DNA of 64,000 nt from Xanthostigma xanthostigma (Eukaryota > Arthropoda > Insecta > Raphidioptera > Raphidiidae): the NCBI GenBank assembly GCA_963575645.1, contig OY754464.1:80884948-80948947 (forward strand), read 5' to 3'. Shown here piece by piece: positions 10,474 to 23,235 of this stretch. Numbering within the stretch: the stretch's first letter is position 1; each line of letters begins with the position of its first letter. Under the pieces are notes generated by a model. The model had not been told where the DNA came from. It saw only the letters and a program-made list of their open reading frames with translations, and did not search any database. The translations under genes were made by a program, and so were the position numbers.

Positions 10474-12222
10474 AGGGTCTAGCCGACTTGCCATATGGAA
10501 ATTGCACTGACGTCTTATGAACATAGTTTCACCTTTGAAATATTACTTTTTTGCTTAAAGTACTGATACTGTGATTTTAGATCTCTGCTTTCACTCATAA
10601 GGGAGATATGAGGGTAACAACCCCTAACGACATCTTTTTTTTTCTCAGAAACTATGACAGATATTTGAATGAATCCAACGCGAAAATATAGGTATCAATT
10701 AGTTCTATATTTGGTATTTTTTTTATATTTTTAGTTTAATTTTCAGAAGTGCAAAACGCAAAATTTATTTTTTGAGGGTGGTTTTTTATGTGAACTACTG
10801 GAGATACACCAACCAAATAAATATCATGTAATCATCTAAGAGTCTACTGTAATATATCATAAATACAAAACTTTGCGTTTGGTGGAACATAGTTAAAAAA
10901 AAAAAAAACGATAGCGCATGAACTACATATTATAGATAATATACCAGTGCACTGTATAGCATTTTGCTATTTTACAAGTACCTAGTAAGTTACATCGAAA
11001 TCTGTTTCCTTGCTTGCGTCATGGTCACGCTCTACGCAAAAGTAGCTACTGTCTTTTATTATTTATTAATTATTATTATTATTTATTATTATTATTTAAA
11101 AATAGCTATTGTGCGTTAGTTTTTATTTAATTCGTTTAAGAACTGTTATTTAATGAAGGATGGAGTCCAATGAAGATAGGGGAAATGCAAAGGAAGTGTG
11201 TTAATTGTAACTTAAGTATAAAAAAAAGTAAACAAAGTTACTACAGAGGAAGAAATACGTAAATATTAGACATACTGTAAAAATACCGTCTGTTTGTATA
11301 TTACTATTAATTTATTAAGCTGCGTTTATTACAGAATATCGAACCAGTCTTTACTGTATTTTTACAGTATGCCTGATATTTACGTATTTCTTCGTCTGTA
11401 TAGTAACTTTATTTGATTTTTTTTTTTTTAATTAAGTTACAATTAACCAAGGGCGTAGATGTGGGGGGGGTACAGGGGGTAATTACCCCCCCAGGATCCC
11501 AGCCACAACAAACGAAAAAATACTTTTTTGTTGCGGAAATGAAAGGACCTTTTTTTTGCTCTTCTATTGTGCCGACACACGATAAAATTTTAGTTAGGTT
11601 GCTAAAAAAGGTTTTCGATTTTATTTTCGAGGTTAGGAATCTTTAAAAAATATTGATTTTGTCGCTTTAGCCCTCCCCCCAACCTCAGAAAAAAAAATAT
11701 CTACGCCCTTACTAGGTACTTGTAAAATAGCAAAATGCTATACAGTGCACTGGTATATCTATAATATGTAGTTCATGCGCTATCGTTTTTTTTTTTTTTA
11801 ACTATGTTCCACCAAACGCAAAGTTTTGTATTTATGATATATTACAGTAGACTCTTAGATGATTACATGATATTTATTTGGTTGGTGTATCTCCAGTAGT
11901 TCACATAAAAAACCACCCTCAAAAAATAAATTTTGCGTTTTGCACTTCTGAAAATTAGACTAAAAATATAAAAAAAATACCAAATATAGAACTAATTGAT
12001 ACCTATATTTTCGCGTTGGATTCATTCAAATATCTGTTATAGTTTCTGAGAAAAAAAAAGATGTCGTTAGGGGTTGTTACCCTCATATCTCCCTTATGAG
12101 TGAAAGCAGAGATCTAAAATCACAGTATCAGTACTTTAGGCAAAAAAGTAATATTTCAAAGGTGAAACTATGTTCATAGACGTCAGTGCAATTTCCATAT
12201 GGCAAGTCGGCTAGACCCTTTA
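10474..12222. mobile_element. Foldback element K with ~515 bp arms and nested elements
   Basis: The arms 10474-10990 and 11709-12222 are near-identical in reverse. The centre contains smaller inverted repeats, including an element with ends AAGGGCGTAGAT (about 11449-11710). The 77-codon plus ORF there is not a gene. Confidence 0.8.
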
Positions 12223-12758
12223 ACAATATTAGAATTATTTTACGTATAACAGCAATAACATATCTTAATCAGATTATTTTGTACTCGGTACTGCTAAGTT
12301 TTTTTTTATGTAAAATATCAGTAGATTTTGAAGAAATAAAAATTTTGTCGACCTGCAATTGATTTTAACACTAATGATCTCAATTCCAAGCATAAAGATA
12401 TAAGTAACTAGAGTACGCTAGTGCGTATGCTCGCCATAAGTGAAAGTGTCTTCAGTTAAGAGAGAGAACGCTGCAGAAAACAAGATATTTGTTTGCTCCA
12501 GTCAGCATTTTTTTGCATCATTAGCTACCATAGAGATAAGAAACTGTTCTCTCTCTTAATTGCAGACACTTGGACAGCTCTCTCGCGCATTCTATTGCAA
12601 TATCTCTATTATTCCCAGAGTCTATAATCAACAATAGTTGATTTTGACGTTTTTTATACATAATTCAAACTATACAGCAATCCTATAGAGAAGACTTAAA
12701 AAAACACACAGCCAATCAAAACTTCCGCATTCTTTTTGGGTATCATCTGCTGCGTCAA
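12223..12758. other. Unassigned DNA with a short inverted repeat
   Basis: Arms near 12446-12474 and 12545-12573 share AAGAGAGAGAAC and complement. Nothing else supported. Confidence 0.4.
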
Positions 12759-12927
12759 AGGTTCGTTCCAAGCAGCCGTGAACGGTAATAAAACCGTACA
12801 CAGTCTTGTTACTGCGCAAGACTAATTTGCGCACTAGCTCAAAAATCTATACTGCGCAAGACAGTCTTGCGCAGTAACAAGACTGTGTACGGTTTTATTA
12901 CCGTTCACGGCTGCTTGGAATGAACCT
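12759..12927. mobile_element. Palindromic MITE J, copy 1
   Basis: 169 bp with about 65 bp arms starting AGGTTCGTTCCAAGCAGCCG. It can form a near-perfect hairpin. Confidence 0.8.
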
Positions 12928-13224
12928 AAAAAACCACCGAAAACTGATTTTTTTGCTCTCTCAAATTAATTTTGAAGATACTAATAATTTCAGTTCATTA
13001 GCAGTACAAATTATTTTACATTACTGAAAAAAGATAGATACTTATTAGGATTAAAACTTATTTTTAAGTTAATACTATTTTTTTAGTGGGCCTGTGGCTA
13101 AATTGATCATCATCATTTTATTTTGATTAAAAATTTCCAAATCTCACTATATAGTCAAACAGCGGAAATAATTCCCAAAATTTATAAAGTTAACAGTCGG
13201 TGAGACATTGTTTCCAAAAAAGCT

Positions 13225-13641
13225 TTTTGACGTGATAACGTCTTATAAATTGATGAAACACCGGCTGCACGCACGAAAAAGAGTAACGTTCCGCAAGCGA
13301 GAGCGCGATATAAGCGATAGTCTCTCTCTTCTCGCGTGACGTCAGAGAGTAGTGTGCGTTCAACATTTTTTTTGGCTGTTCCAGCGAAAGCTACATCTGA
13401 CAGATGGCCAGATAAATTATACGGTTTGTTAAGAAATTAATAATATATATACATTCTTTTAAATGTCTTTTATAATTGCTTAAAAATATGTACTTTGCTT
13501 TGGTTGATCAAATTATTAGTCGGTAAAAATATAGTTTGACAGCTACTAAAATTTAGGTTATGTATTATTAAATATGATATTCGAGCGGAATACGTTATCA
13601 CGTAAAATTATCGTCCGTAAACCGACTTTACAGACAACCAA
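13225..13641 (-). mobile_element. MITE family A, copy 3 (longest)
   Basis: 417 bp in reverse orientation, holding internal sequence absent from the others. Probably nearest to full length. Confidence 0.85.
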
Positions 13642-14321
13642 TTTTTTTGCAAAGAATTTAATGGCTATTTTGATATAAAAATTATTTTATTGATATGAAT
13701 CCGCGTTTAGGAATTAACTGTAAAAAAATGCCATTTTGAGGTATATTGAAAGGAGAGATATTATATTAAAAACAAATTTAAGTTCAAATATATAAATACC
13801 ACAAACTCAGCACTAGTAAATGCATGACCTTGAAAAAACACGTTATATATCAATTATTTAACTACCACAATTTTAGATTTCATCAGATACTTAGTTTGAT
13901 TTATTGCCGGCAGGGTTTGATATCGCATTCAATAATTTTAATGTGATGTAGAACTTAAAAAAATGGAATCATTTTAGCCGTTTATCAAATCTGATTAGAT
14001 TACGAATGCATTTTCAGTCTTATGTAAAAAACCACCGTATATGAATTAAGATTTATATAATTATTACTTCGTTGATGTTTTATAGCCATTAAAATGTAAA
14101 TGACAGCATGAATTACAATTTATAATGTATAGAAAATATATTGCATGGCCGCTAAAAACTATGACTTATTAGTTATTATTCTTTGCACACCTGATTTAAT
14201 TCGCTGGGTAGGTAATAATTCTACGTTAAAATATTATGTCTAGCCAACAAAACAAAACCTTATAAAACACAAGCAAAAACCTTTTAAAAAGAAGCTTTTG
14301 TCAATGTGTACTTAAACAAAT
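13642..14321. other. Unassigned AT-rich DNA
   Basis: No ORF or repeat with a partner; a candidate place to look for the ANO8 3' end. Confidence 0.35.
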
Positions 14322-14452
14322 AAAATGATTTTATTATCATTGTTGACCTAACCTAAAAATTTTTCGCGAGAAGTTTAAATTATGCATTTTTATACACATA
14401 TTTCGCGACAAACTTTTAGGTCGGGTCAACAATGATAGTAATATGATTTTAA
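14322..14452. repeat. Short foldback repeat
   Basis: About 45 bp arms containing ATTGTTGACC and its complement around an AT-rich loop. Confidence 0.6.
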
Positions 14453-14726
14453 TACATTTGAATGAAAGTTTGTTTTTAAAAGGTTTTTATCATCAAAACC
14501 GTCATGCCGGCCAAAAGGAGCCCAAACACCACACGCTTACCATAGGCTGCTAAAAAGTTCCTGACTGCAGCATCAGGTCATTGTTTTCAGATTATTCTTT
14601 TACACCAGTATGAAACCGGGCCCCGTCAGATCTTTTGAAAAAAGAGATCAGCAATTAGTTCTGATTTTACTCCCCAGATAGCGTAACCGCAAAATCTAGT
14701 TGCTTAGCAGTGAAATTATGGAGGGT

Positions 14727-15103
14727 AGAGGCAAGGAGAGCCATCTTATAACGGAAAAAATGTCCGTCTGAAAGCGTCAAATAACAGTTCAAAAGTGACC
14801 AGAATGGCGCTAGTGTAGAAAAGGTGTTTAATGTAAACTTAGCAGTTGTAGACGAATAGAAAAGTGTGCTGAAAGGAAATATTTAATCTTTTTGACGACT
14901 AGAGTAGTTCATATTATTCACAGTAAATAAAACCTCAATCACTTACGTAGTCAAACATTATTTGGTAAATATAACCTATAGAATCATCAGAAGGAAATTG
15001 ACACTCTTCCTACGGTGGCGCCATCTTAATTTCACTCTTTTTGACGGACACTTTTCATACACAGAGAGATGGTTCTCCTTATCCTCTACCCTCCACAAGT
15101 GAA
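14727..15103. mobile_element. MITE T, TIR TGGAGGGTAGAGG
   Basis: 377 bp, inverted ends TGGAGGGTAGAGGCAAGGAG / complementary. Confidence 0.65.
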
Positions 15104-15870
15104 ATGGAATATTGAGTGACGAGTTTCACGGAATATTATATGTACAAAAACTTTGGTTACGTATTTTTAACAAAAACAGTTGTGTGGTTTTAAGAAACCA
15201 CGATGCCAGTGAAACTTTTATTGGATTGTAGGCGTTGGATTGTAGACACTTATCCATCACGATTTCTTATAAACAACAATATTCACATGAATACACGAAT
15301 AAAAACATGTAAACACTGTACAGCACTTGCCCGCATGACAGACTGACTATGTGTTATACATACTACACGGTCAGCTGATGCTAACCATGGGCGCCGCCAT
15401 ATTGGCCTTGGCTGCTCTACCGAGCGCCTACTCCGAACGCCTTTCACTTTACCCCTACTCCGCGGCCGCCTGTAATGCGACATGCAACAGACGGCCAGAA
15501 AAAAAGTTTCACTTTAAAATGCTTTTTAGTTCTAACAAAAAAGTATTGTATAAATTTTGAAATTTGTTTTGACAGCTAGACACTATTATTTTTTAAAGGT
15601 GAGATACTTATTAAAATAAGGAATATACTGTGCGAACAGATGTACATTGTTACTTAACTGACTTAACATTAACTATATTAAAGTAGTACCTAGTAGTAGT
15701 ATTTACTTTAAGGATTTGATTACCTTACGGGAGTGTTGCGTTCTTTCGTTTTCTTTCTTATAATTTATTCAGATAAAAACTTAAACACCTAAGTCTTCAA
15801 TTTCACAAAGTATCTAAAAATCTGAGTTGACAATACTTCTGAATCATGACTATATCGTTAATAGGTTAGT
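15104..15870. other. Unassigned DNA with a GC-richer patch
   Basis: The patch at about 15380-15480 has overlapping ORFs on both strands. The plus one (from the ATG at 15388) starts MGAAILALAALPSAYSE, signal-peptide-like, but without a homologue I recognise. Confidence 0.3.
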
Positions 15871-16467
15871 ATTCGCTGTGAGCCTCAAGAGGGAGGGGAT
15901 AAGCAGTTTTTCGCGAGCGCTGTATGCGGCGACTTTATGCGTTAAAATTTTCCGTCACTTTTGCGAATAGAGATCCGCTAGATGGCAATACCGCCGAAGC
16001 AATAAATATTTATCAATAATAATGCTTACTTACACTATATTTTTGAAGAATATACCTATTGACAACGTTTACAATACAATTAGCTTTGGAGGTATTGTCT
16101 CATTTTTAAGTAACAAGCGAATTTTTTGCTCTTTCCTATCATTTGACATTTTGCAAAAATGGCTTTTTTGAACCAATACGCGGCGCTAGTGTAGAAGCTC
16201 ACAGCGAATTGACAAAGTGAACTCCAAAATATGATAATAATTTGACATTTATTAATGTAAAAAATTATTCTGTATACATTTACTGATATTATTTACATAT
16301 CCGGTTCCATTAAGAAGGATTTTCACCAATGCTTTATCAAAATTGTTGACATTTACAATTTTATTCTCTATTATTGTTATTCTCTAATATATAATGTGGG
16401 TAAATTTTCCGTCACTTGTTGCGAATAAATCCGCTAGATGGCAACACCGCCGAAACTCACAGCGAAT
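15871..16467 (+). repeat. Repeat R, copy 1
   Basis: 597 bp with ends ATTCGCTGTGAG / CTCACAGCGAAT; the motif also occurs internally. Directly abuts family B copy 1. Confidence 0.7.
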
Positions 16468-17024
16468 AGGCTGTGTGCACGAAGCCTACTAGCGCCGCTA
16501 GTGGATAATAGAGAATTATTTAACTCACTTCTTATGGAAATCGCAACATGCTTCAATGGTGACAAGTCAAAAACTTTAGTTGGCCATGATGTGTCAAAAA
16601 AAATGTAATAAGGAAAACTACTGTTAATTTTATATAATATAAAATTCAGATTGTAAACCATTATATAAATAGCATAACATAAAAGGTACGTGGGAATTAT
16701 TTATTTATCAATTAAAACGTACAATATATAAATAATTAATTTGTTTACACTGACAGCGTAACGTCAAATTATGGCGCCAATGATCTTTATTTTACTTAAA
16801 TCGCCATCAGCGCAACAGCCCGGAACACAACAAGCATTTCCAGATCGTCTAGTTTGGCCCATGTTTTCTTTGTAATTAAAAAACTTTATAAAATTTTAAC
16901 TACTTTCACTTTTAATAAACATTGCTGACATACGGAAAATTTGAGTTCGAAGTTTCCCCTAGTGCTCACCATAAACGCTCGCATCGACAAATTTGTAACT
17001 CCGCCTCCTTGCACATAGCCCATA
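16468..17024 (+). mobile_element. MITE family B, copy 1
   Basis: 557 bp. Imperfect inverted ends AGGCTGTGTGCACGAAGCC / CTCCTTGCACATAGCCCAT. No coding capacity. Abuts the repeat R copy at 15871-16467. Confidence 0.8.
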
Positions 17025-17130
17025 TACAAACTTATTAAATATAATTAAATGCAGTGGTACAAAGTAGCCAAGTAAGTGTGTTTTTTGGTAAGTTCAGCCA
17101 GTTCTTGTCTTATGTCAGTAGCTGAGTATA

Positions 17131-17355
17131 CAAGCTATGTTCCAGCCTCTATGCGAACGGTAATATTATCGTCACAGTCATGCGCAGTAGCTAAAACGTG
17201 TTCCAACAGAGATTAGAACGATTCTAGAACTGTCATTTAAGCCACAAAACAGTACAAAGTCGACACATGCGCACAAAACCGATACAAAACAGTTTCGTTT
17301 TAGCTACTGCGTTTGACTGTGACGATTACCGTTCGCAGAGAGGTTAGAACATAGT
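17131..17355. mobile_element. MITE U, TIR CTATGTTC...GCGAACGGTAAT
   Basis: 225 bp with about 60 bp imperfect arms sharing GTCACAGTC and TAGCTAAAACG. Confidence 0.7.
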
Positions 17356-17985
17356 TTAGATTACTGTTCTAAAGCATTTGTTGGCCAATAATAGTCCACC
17401 ACAACAAATTATATGACAATAAAGGTCATAAGCGTCTATTCTCATTGTTAACTTAGATTTTTTGACAGTTTATTATTCACAAACAATATTTGGTTTTCTT
17501 GTCTTTTGATTCACTTATTCACTATTTATTCCGTATTATTACTTTCAATAGAAAAGAAACAAACACACAAAAATTTACCAATTCTTTTTTGTAATTGCAT
17601 ATTACAAGGTACGAGCTCAAATTAAACAGTAGGTACCAATGGCGGGCTGGATTATTTACTGTAATTATAGACACTCGACAAGTAGTACATTTTTTCGTGA
17701 CTTTGAGCCACAAAAAAAATATAAAAAATTGAATTTCTCGTACCTTCATCTCGAAACAGGCAGCTACTTATTTTTATTTTTTTTTTTCTCTCATGTTCCA
17801 TTTATTCCATTTGAGCACTCTAATTTTACTTCTTCTTTCTAGACGCCCCTTTCTCACAGAGTGTACATTCTGTTACAAATTAAAATATTTTTTTGTGTTA
17901 TTTTTTTCTCAATTTTTGTTTCACTTTTACGTAACCAAGTCGAAGACCCATCACAGACGCACCTACATATCTTAAAAGGCATGTA

Positions 17986-18551
17986 CGTTTTAGTACCAAA
18001 TAGCGACATCTGTTAGAACTTGCAATTTGCTCAAAGCTTTTAGTTCAGACGCCGGGCCGCAAACGAAATACATTTTGCCGAATTATATCTATCGCACCCG
18101 ATCGAAACTGGGACGGGCCGCTATAATTTTATAAAGAGGTAAAGTTTGTAACTTTGGATGTAGGAGGAAATCTCCGAAACTACTCATCTGATTACAAATT
18201 TTTTCACCAATATTTAGAATGGACCTTGAGGATAAATACAGGCTATATATTATCGCGTTTAAATAAAAGCACTTTTCGTGAAGACCAATTTTGCAACGCA
18301 AATCGACGAAAAAACGGCGACAATCTACAAATTCGGGCGAAGCCGAACCGGACCGCTAGTTAGTATATAAAATTCTTTGTACATATGTATGTATAACGGT
18401 CCGTCCCGGTTTCACCCGGATGCGATGGACATAATTCAGCAAAAAGTATTTCGTTTGTGGCCCGGCGTCTGAACTAATAGCCCACCAGATTTATTTCTGA
18501 ACTATAATAGCTTTGAGCGAATTCTATCGGATGTCGCTACTTGGTACTAAA
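17986..18551. mobile_element. Inverted repeat of a GTCCCGGTTTCACCC family around a Helitron-like core
   Basis: Arms 17986-18118 and 18397-18551 share GTCTGAACTAATAG-type sequence. The core (about 18119-18365) ends in a GC-rich hairpin followed by CTAGT, as Helitrons do. Related fragments lie at 32529 and 62497. Confidence 0.5.
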
Positions 18552-19311
18552 ACAGTTTTTTTTGTTTGTTTCTGAACTAATAGCTTTAAGTAAACTGTAT
18601 CAGATGTCGCTACATGCTACTAAATCAGTTTTTTTTACAAAACAACGTAATTTGGCTTAGCGCATGCGCAGTTTTGAATGACGCGCTTGTACGCGCGTTT
18701 GTGACGAGCTTTATGATGATGACTATAACCATAAAAATTAACAATCATAACAACGAGTTTTTCATTTATGGACTTGAATAATACAATTTTATAAAAAGCA
18801 CAAATCACACTGTTTAGTTGATTAAGCGTTAAGAAATATTTATGTTTTGTACAGACATCGCTACCTAAAAATGGTATGTTGTAAGCTTATAATATCTTAG
18901 TATCTAAAAAAATAAACAGAAAAACTCTTATCAACAATATAAAATGCTACAAATATTAGTTTAGTATCTAGTTTTCTAACCTAGCAACAGTATAACAATA
19001 TAAGGGACGTATATTAAGGTTAATATACGATAAATAACTAGTGTTGCACCAAATACAAACAAATGAATTACCCAAAGTTGACAGGCGTGCAACTGTTTAA
19101 AAAAAACAACAAACAATAGAAAAAAGTTGTTGAAAGTCGGTGCACTTTAGGGGTCAATATTAAAAAGAGTTCGGCAGATACTAGAAGTAAAACTCTCTCA
19201 GTCCCACTCACTTACTACACTTAAATAAAAAATTGACAAGTGTTGTTTTTTTACAGCTGATGTGAAAAATGTTTGCGTAACAATGTAGTTTCAACTTTAA
19301 TTGATTTTATC
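18552..19311. other. Unassigned DNA
   Basis: AT-rich; a repeat of the ATCAGATGTCGCTACATG segment continues from the element at 17986-18551. No gene. Confidence 0.35.
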
Positions 19312-19443
19312 AGGTTTGTTCCAAGCAGCCGCAAACGGTCTTGTCACTGCGCAAGACTGTCTTGCGCACTAGCTCAAAAATCGATACTGCGCAAAACAGT
19401 CTTGCGCAATAACAAGTCCGTTCAAGGCTGCTTGGAACAAACC
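19312..19443. mobile_element. Palindromic MITE J, copy 2
   Basis: 132 bp, same ends AGGTTTGTTCCAAGCAGCCG and centre TCTTGCGCACTAGCTCAAAA, more diverged. Confidence 0.8.
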
Positions 19444-19947
19444 TATCGTAAAGGTTTTTAATTAATAATTGACAGTTCCTACTCGTAGTTTAAAAGAAAA
19501 GCGTGGAAGTAAGCTGCTACGGAAATATATAACCGATATTAGTATAAATTCTAATGTCATAGATCTTGTATAAAAATTCACCAAAATACTGATATGTTTC
19601 TACCGACAAAAAGTATAAGTACTGACTAATTGTAATATTAATAAAGTCTATAAAAAATATTTTTTTCTACACGCAATCAGTCAATATAAAAAGTTTAAAC
19701 ACCAAAAGCGTTTAAATATTGTCTAAAAAACACTAGTTTTAAGCAATATAAACAGTAATATTTCTCAAAAATGACGAATTGTCTTAAATTGACATAAAAT
19801 ATAGTCAGACCACCAACAGACTAATCGATAGGTCCTAATTTCTCTTTACTGCTAATCTCGGATGTTGAGCACAATCTACTCAATTTCCCTCGGGTCTGGA
19901 TTTTTCGAAGGTTCGTAGTTTTGGCAATTTAGTATTATTATTTTTAA

Positions 19948-20659
19948 GGAGGTTGAACCGTTTTACGAAGATAATGAAAAAATCTGAAATAAATATTTTT
20001 AATCGATTTTTTTATGACAAAATTTTCAGTAAAAAATCCAAAATCATTAGGAGATTTATAAAGTTAAAAATAAAAAAAAAACTTTTACATGTAGTCTTAT
20101 GGAAAATATGTCAACCTAGCATGCAAACGGTACATTTTAATTTTTTGCAAATAACCAAATAATGTCAGCCTCTCCGAAAACTAACTATGTAAACCATCGA
20201 TGTCTTACGCATATTTTAGTATTTTTTCCCATTTAATTAGGAGACTTTTAATCAATAAAAAAATTATTAAACCTTAGCACTTTTCAATTATGGACTTTTA
20301 TTCTTGACAATTTTAACAATTTTAACTGAATTTTCAACTTTTTAATGATTTAAATTTAATTTTTATTACTTTTAATTTCTTTTTTGATTATTTACTGCAA
20401 AAAATATGTAAAATACAGATATTTACATAAATTTATTTTTTCTAACCTAACTTTGTACAAAAAATTCAAAAGTTAGTCCATTAAGTAAAATACTAAAATA
20501 ATTAATTAATTAATATTAAAAAAAAAAATTTATTTATGCCTTTATGACAATAACTTATAGGTATCACCGACTTGTAACCTTTTGTAAAAATTTATTATGG
20601 AAAAGTTCCCATTTAGAATTCGACTTACTTTTGATTGGGACTGTAACGCATCAACCTCC
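19948..20659 (+). mobile_element. TTAA-flanked MITE I, copy 1
   Basis: 712 bp with ends GGAGGTTGA / TCAACCTCC and TTAA at both borders (piggyBac-type target). No transposase. AT-rich interior. Confidence 0.8.
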
Positions 20660-20663
20660 TTAA

Positions 20664-22123
20664 TTCAACTTAATTTGAAAAATCCCACCGAGTCCAGGTT
20701 TTCTACCCACCGTCCTGAGTTTGTAGTAAAAAAAATTGAATATAAAACGCACAAAAATATAAAAGTATGTAAAACGATCTAAAAAAATGTAAATAGATTT
20801 TTCTGTTGATCAACCAATTATTTGGAAGTATCCGCACTGATACGATCCACTCAGTGCGTGTGTTTGATGGGTGTTGACAATACGGAACTATTTGAACCCA
20901 GCTGCGTATTTGTGAGTCGAATGCTCGAACTCTTCAGACTGACTTTGAACTTCGTTCCGGTAGTTTCAGATTCCTAGAATTTCTGGACGTCCAGAACTGA
21001 CAAAATCAAGTTCAAAACTGTCCGAGAGTTTGACCGCCAAAGAGCTCTGCATTGCCAACAAGCGCCAACAAACACAGCAAGTATATAAACGCTCGCAATT
21101 CAAACTATAGGCTATGTGCACGAAGCCTACTAGCGCCGCTAGTGGGTAATAGAGAATTATTTAACTCGCTTTTTATGGAAATCGCGACACGTTTCTATGG
21201 TGATAAGTCAAAAACTTTAGTTGGCCACGATGTGTCAAAAAAAAATGTAATAAGGAAAACTACTGTTAATTTTATATACAATAAAATTCAGATTGTAAAC
21301 CATTATATAAATAGCATAACATAAAAGGTACGTGAGAATTATTTATTTATCAATTATGACGTACAATATATAAATAATTAATTTGTTTACACTGACAGCA
21401 TAACGTCAAATTATGGCGCCAATGATCTTTATTTTACTTAAATCGCCATCAGCGCAACACCCCGGAACACAACAAGCATTTCCAGATCGTCTAATTTTGC
21501 CCATGTTTTCTTTGTAATTAAAAAAACTTCATAAAATTATACCTATTTTCACTTTTAATGAACATTACTCACTGACATACGGAAAATTTGAGTTTGAAGT
21601 TGCCCCTAGTGCTCACCACAAACGCTCGCATCGATAAATTTGTATCTCCGCCTCCTTGCACATAACCCATAATCGATCGATTACGTCTCGGCAACTGAAT
21701 CGCAGTCAAACGTAATTCATTTGTTTTTTTCAGTGCAATTTAATCTTTACAGAGCTAATTTTTAATTGCTGTTACATCACTATTTTTGTTTTAATAACAC
21801 TTCTGACTGACGTGTCACCTTCCGCAGTCACAAACTAACGTGTGATCATTCTATAATATTTATATTACTAGTTACTACAGATTTTGTGCAGAACTGTACC
21901 TTGTATTCTGCGTTCAATTGTTTTGCTACTATGTGCTTCCGCCGCTACTGCTACTCTGTTGAGGAGGCTGCCTGTGTCTCACTACGTCGTCTACTTGAAT
22001 GAGCTATAAACAAAATAGATCGACAAAACAAACCACATAATTATTTACTCGTAACTAAAAGGATCGTGCTGGATTGCGGAACTTATTGTCAGAAAATCTG
22101 AGTTGACAATAACCTTATAGAAT
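20664..22123. other. Unassigned DNA around MITE B copy 2
   Basis: GC-richer than its surroundings, with TTGACAATACGG and a TATATAAACGC element near 21080. It might be a degenerate LTR split by the MITE, but no second LTR or ORF supports it. Confidence 0.25.
21107..21670 (+). mobile_element. MITE family B, copy 2
   Basis: About 564 bp, colinear with copy 1. The weak ORF at its left is an insertion artefact. Confidence 0.8.
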
Positions 22124-23150
22124 ATAGACTGTGTGCACGAAGCCTACTAGCGCCGCTAGTGGGTAATAGAGAATTATTTAACTCACTTTTTATGGAAATC
22201 ACGACGTGTTTCTATGGTGATAATTCAAAAACTTTAGTTGGCCAAGATGTGTCAAAAAAAAAAAATGTAATAAGGAAAACAGGGTTATTGACAAAATTTC
22301 AAAAAGTATTTAAAATTAAAGAATAAAGGTACCTGTATGTACCCGTAAAAAATATTTTTTCTCATAAATATAACAGATTTGACTCATTAGTTGTTCTTTA
22401 TTTTGACTTTAAATTCTGACAGCCATGTTTACTGATTGCCTACGTCACAGTAGCGCAATCAGTAAACACTAAGCAAGCGGGTACAACGTGACATATTATA
22501 GCATTATAGCCAACAAAGTGTTGCATTTAATATGATTGACAGAGTACAATGAATACACCAGAGAACATACACTGAACAGAAATAACGAATACACATGGCA
22601 GTCAGTGGCACACAGCTACCGGCCATGTTGACTGATTAATGACGTACGCGCTATGATTGGTGTTTGAAATCACGTGACACATAGGTTAAAAATCGTGATT
22701 TTATTTATTTATTTTAATATATTTAACGCACTTATTTAATAAAAATAATTCTAAACGATAATTTAGACCATAAACTTTCATTATAACACAGTTTTATATT
22801 TAATTTTAATCATTGTCAATAACTCTACTGGTGTTTATGTTATATACAATAAAATTCAGATTGTAAACCATTATATAAATAGCATAACATAAAAGGTACG
22901 TGGGAATTATTTATTTATCAATTATGACGTGCAATATATAAATAATTAATTCATTTACACTGACAGCGTAACGTCAAATTATGGCGCCAATGATCTTAAT
23001 TTTACTTAAATCGCCATCAGCGCAACAGCCCGGAAAACAACAAGCATTTCCGGATCGCCTAGTTTTGCCGTTTTCTTTGTAATTAAAAAATTTAAATTAT
23101 TTTCACTTTTAATAAACATTGCTCACTGACATACAAAAATTTGAGTTGAA
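22124..23150 (+). mobile_element. MITE family B, copy 3, interrupted
   Basis: The left part (22124-22280) and the right part (about 22837-23150) are separated by another MITE. The right end is lost close to ANO8 exon 17. Confidence 0.8.
22281..22826. mobile_element. MITE nested in family B copy 3
   Basis: 546 bp with inverted ends AGGGTTATTGACAA / TTGTCAATAACTCT. It interrupts a sequence that is continuous in the other family B copies, which defines its borders to within a few bases. Confidence 0.75.
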
Positions 23151-23235
23151 GGTAATTGTCGTACGAGATTTTCTGACAACACTTTCTGCAGCCCAGCACA
23201 AATGTTGCTTCGTCAAACTCTCTTCTAACACTTAC

